NCBI GenBank assembly: GCA_005787665.1
Contig: SYAB01000244.1
Coordinates: 1 to 7,115, forward strand
Length of the DNA stretch: 7,115 nt
DNA from: Actinomycetota bacterium
Lineage (GTDB): Bacteria > Actinomycetota > Actinomycetes > Mycobacteriales > Mycobacteriaceae
Reading direction: 5' to 3'
Below the pieces are notes generated by a model that was not told the origin of the DNA, made no database searches, and saw only the letters and a list, made by a program, of their open reading frames with translations. Positions 6,004 through 7,115 of the stretch are shown here, in pieces; the stretch's first letter is position 1; each line of letters starts with the position of its first letter. A program made the position numbers and the translations under genes.

Positions 6004-6739
6004 TCAACTCCCACACCGCTGTCACCGAGAAGCCGACCGTCTGCTGGCCCGGCTGCAGGGGCACCGCCGCGGCCATCGCACCCTGCGGGGCGGGCATCGG
6101 AACCGGCGGTGGCGGCGATGCGCCACCCGGCAGTTCGGAGATCGAGACCACCTTGCCCAGCGACAGACCCGACAGGTTCGCATACTGCTCGGCCCGGTTC
6201 TTGGCATCGTTGACCGCGCGGGCGCGGGCGTCGCTGACGAGTTCCGAGTCGTCCTCGATCGAGTAGCGCACCGAATTGATCCGGGTGGCGTTGCCGCCGG
6301 CGGTGACGATGGCGGCCAGTGTCTGGGAGGCCGCGTCGAGTTCCCGCAGGGTGACCTGAATGGAGTTGCTCGCCCGGTACCCGGTGATCACCGAGTTCTC
6401 GCCGTACTGGGGCTGCAGATTCACCGTCGTGGTGCTGATGTCCTCGGCGTCGATGCCCCGGGCCCGGAGTTGGTCGATCACGGCCTGCTGGCGGTCGCTG
6501 GTCTGGTTCATCGCGGCGGTGACGTCGGGGGCCACCACCTCGATCTCGACGTCGGCGGTCAGGGTGTCCGGGACGCCCCGTACCTCGCCGGAGCCGACCA
6601 CGGTCACCTGCCGGGCCGCCTGTCCGGCATTGCCCTGGACGGCCGGGACGGAGTCGCAGCCGGATACCGCCGCGACGGCCAATACCGCTGCAGCGCAGGC
6701 CATGACACGACGACTCGACGATTTCAGGGTGATCGGCAT
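5999..6739 (-). CDS. lpqG: SIMPL-domain (DUF541) lipoprotein LpqG
   Basis: The 246-residue product begins with a lipoprotein signal: basic n-region (KSSSRR), hydrophobic core (about 12-25) and the lipobox V-S-G-C with the lipidated Cys at position 28. The mature part is a SIMPL/DUF541 domain, recognisable from VTVVGSGEVRGVPDTLTADVEIEV near its start, the repeated-helix region with RGIDAEDISTTTVNLQPQY, and the later SDARARAVNDAKNRAEQYANLSG segment. A Pro-rich loop (GGASPPPPVPMPAP) precedes the C-terminal strand. SIMPL proteins are usually periplasmic or outer-layer oligomers of unclear function. The ATG at 6739 is preferred, because it gives a compact signal peptide and a -10-like box lies 5 nt upstream; the in-frame ATG at 6766 would add nine residues. 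Equivalent to M. tuberculosis Rv3623 (recalled). Identity is secure; role unknown. Confidence 0.92.
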   Translation of the reverse strand: MPITLKSSSRRVMACAAAVLAVAAVSGCDSVPAVQGNAGQAARQVTVVGSGEVRGVPDTLTADVEIEVVAPDVTAAMNQTSDRQQAVIDQLRARGIDAEDISTTTVNLQPQYGENSVITGYRASNSIQVTLRELDAASQTLAAIVTAGGNATRINSVRYSIEDDSELVSDARARAVNDAKNRAEQYANLSGLSLGKVVSISELPGGASPPPPVPMPAPQGAMAAAVPLQPGQQTVGFSVTAVWELT

Positions 6740-6744
6740 GCCCC

Positions 6745-6750
6745 ACCGTA
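6745..6750 (-). promoter_or_regulatory. Candidate -10 box for a leaderless lpqG transcript
   Basis: TACGGT on the minus strand fits the mycobacterial TAnnnT pattern and ends 5 nt before the lpqG ATG at 6739. Transcription would then start at or very near the A of the start codon. GGTGGGG in the same place is a poor ribosome site, which also fits leaderless translation. No -35 box is evident. Confidence 0.35.
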
Positions 6751-6787
6751 GCGCAACGAACCCCATGCGAACGCCGCCTTACCGCTC

Positions 6788-6793
6788 TACGCT
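6788..6793 (+). promoter_or_regulatory. Candidate -10 box for the cupin gene
   Basis: TACGCT fits the TAnnnT pattern and lies 38 nt before the cupin GTG, leaving a leader of about 30 nt that includes a good AGGAG site. No convincing -35 is seen. The 92-bp spacer 6740-6831 must hold promoters for both divergent genes. Confidence 0.3.
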
Positions 6794-6820
6794 GAAGCCC
6801 CTGACGTGCGGCGGAAAGAG

Positions 6821-6825
6821 AGGAG
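6821..6825 (+). promoter_or_regulatory. Ribosome binding site of the cupin gene
   Basis: AGGAG lies 6 nt before the GTG at 6832 and is the main reason for choosing that start. Confidence 0.65.
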
Positions 6826-6831
6826 CCGGAG

Positions 6832-7115
6832 GTGGCCGAGGCCGAAGACTGGAAGCACGCGGGCGTCAGGGTGATCCCGGCCGGTGCCCTGGATCTCGAC
6901 ACGGTGAAGATGACGGCCGGAATGGACCGCTCGGTGGCCATCGACCTGGCGAGGGTGGGGGCGCAGCGAATCTGGGCGGGGACGGTGACCATCCATGCGA
7001 ACGCGAAAACCGGAGCCCATCATCATGGTCCGCTCGAGAGCGTCATATACGTCATCCGCGGCCGCGCGCGGATGCGCTGGGGCGAACGCCTGGAATTCAT
7101 GGCCGAGGCCGGTCC
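6832..7115 (+). CDS. Cupin-domain protein, N-terminal part (3' end outside window)
   Basis: The open frame from GTG 6832 gives 94 residues before the window ends and contains no stop. Residues 61-69 read GAHHHGPLE, the HxHxxxE core of cupin motif 1, with H63 and H65 as likely metal ligands and E69 as the third. ESVIYVIRGRARMRWGE follows, the usual strand-turn-strand of a small cupin barrel. The N-terminal half (DWKHAGVRVIPAGALD) is not diagnostic. Cupin motif 2, which would supply the last His ligand, should lie just beyond the edge. Single-domain cupins include dioxygenases, isomerases and binding proteins, so no reaction can be assigned. It is divergent from lpqG. Confidence 0.85.
   Translation, partial: MAEAEDWKHAGVRVIPAGALDLDTVKMTAGMDRSVAIDLARVGAQRIWAGTVTIHANAKTGAHHHGPLESVIYVIRGRARMRWGERLEFMAEAG

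Noticed and set aside
5976..6992. Long - strand open frame covering lpqG and the cupin start in another frame
   Set aside because: The lpqG frame has a lipobox and SIMPL domain and the + strand has the cupin motif with a ribosome site; this frame has neither.
6763..7004. Repeated 12-mer CCATGCGAACGC at 6763-6774 and 6993-7004
   Set aside because: A repeat of this length is expected about once by chance in 7 kb, and one copy is inside the cupin coding region.

Overview
The window looks like ordinary mycobacterial chromosome (GC-rich, many GTG starts). The strongest evidence is gene content and order: ppa divergent from dacB - DUF2342-type metalloprotease - tilS - hpt, then a convergent lpqG. 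From memory this matches the M. tuberculosis block Rv3628 to Rv3623. The flanks differ from that species, so a non-tuberculous mycobacterium is the likely source. Species is not determined.

Layout, left to right. The 3' part of a TerC-family membrane protein gene (+) runs in from the left edge and ends at 734. It converges on a UraD-like gene (-, 774-1328), with a hairpin and a 28-bp tandem duplication in the 39-bp gap. Upstream of the UraD-like gene on the same strand is ppa (-, 1386-1883). A 118-bp divergent spacer with inverted repeats separates ppa from a tight + strand cluster: dacB (2002-3381), the zinc metalloprotease gene (3398-4441), tilS (4420-5382, overlapping its neighbour by 22 nt) and hpt (about 5419-5988). 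hpt converges on the lipoprotein gene lpqG (-, 5999-6739), and a short hairpin contains both stop codons. A 92-bp spacer leads to a divergent cupin gene (+, from 6832) that leaves the window at the right edge. No stretch longer than about 120 bp lacks a gene. I see no tRNA, rRNA, CRISPR array, insertion sequence or prophage.

Functionally, the block mixes nucleotide, tRNA and envelope housekeeping. TilS and Hpt both release pyrophosphate in their reactions, and Ppa next door hydrolyses it. DacB trims peptidoglycan outside the membrane. LpqG is a predicted surface lipoprotein of unknown role, and the metalloprotease has no known substrate. The tilS-hpt pair is an old bacterial neighbourhood, often followed by ftsH, which would lie beyond the window if present.

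I did not find a convincing new multi-gene system. The most unusual points are a UraD-like protein whose catalytic His position is Tyr, a partial gene-end duplication that helps build a hairpin between TerC and that gene, and symmetric elements in the ppa/dacB spacer.
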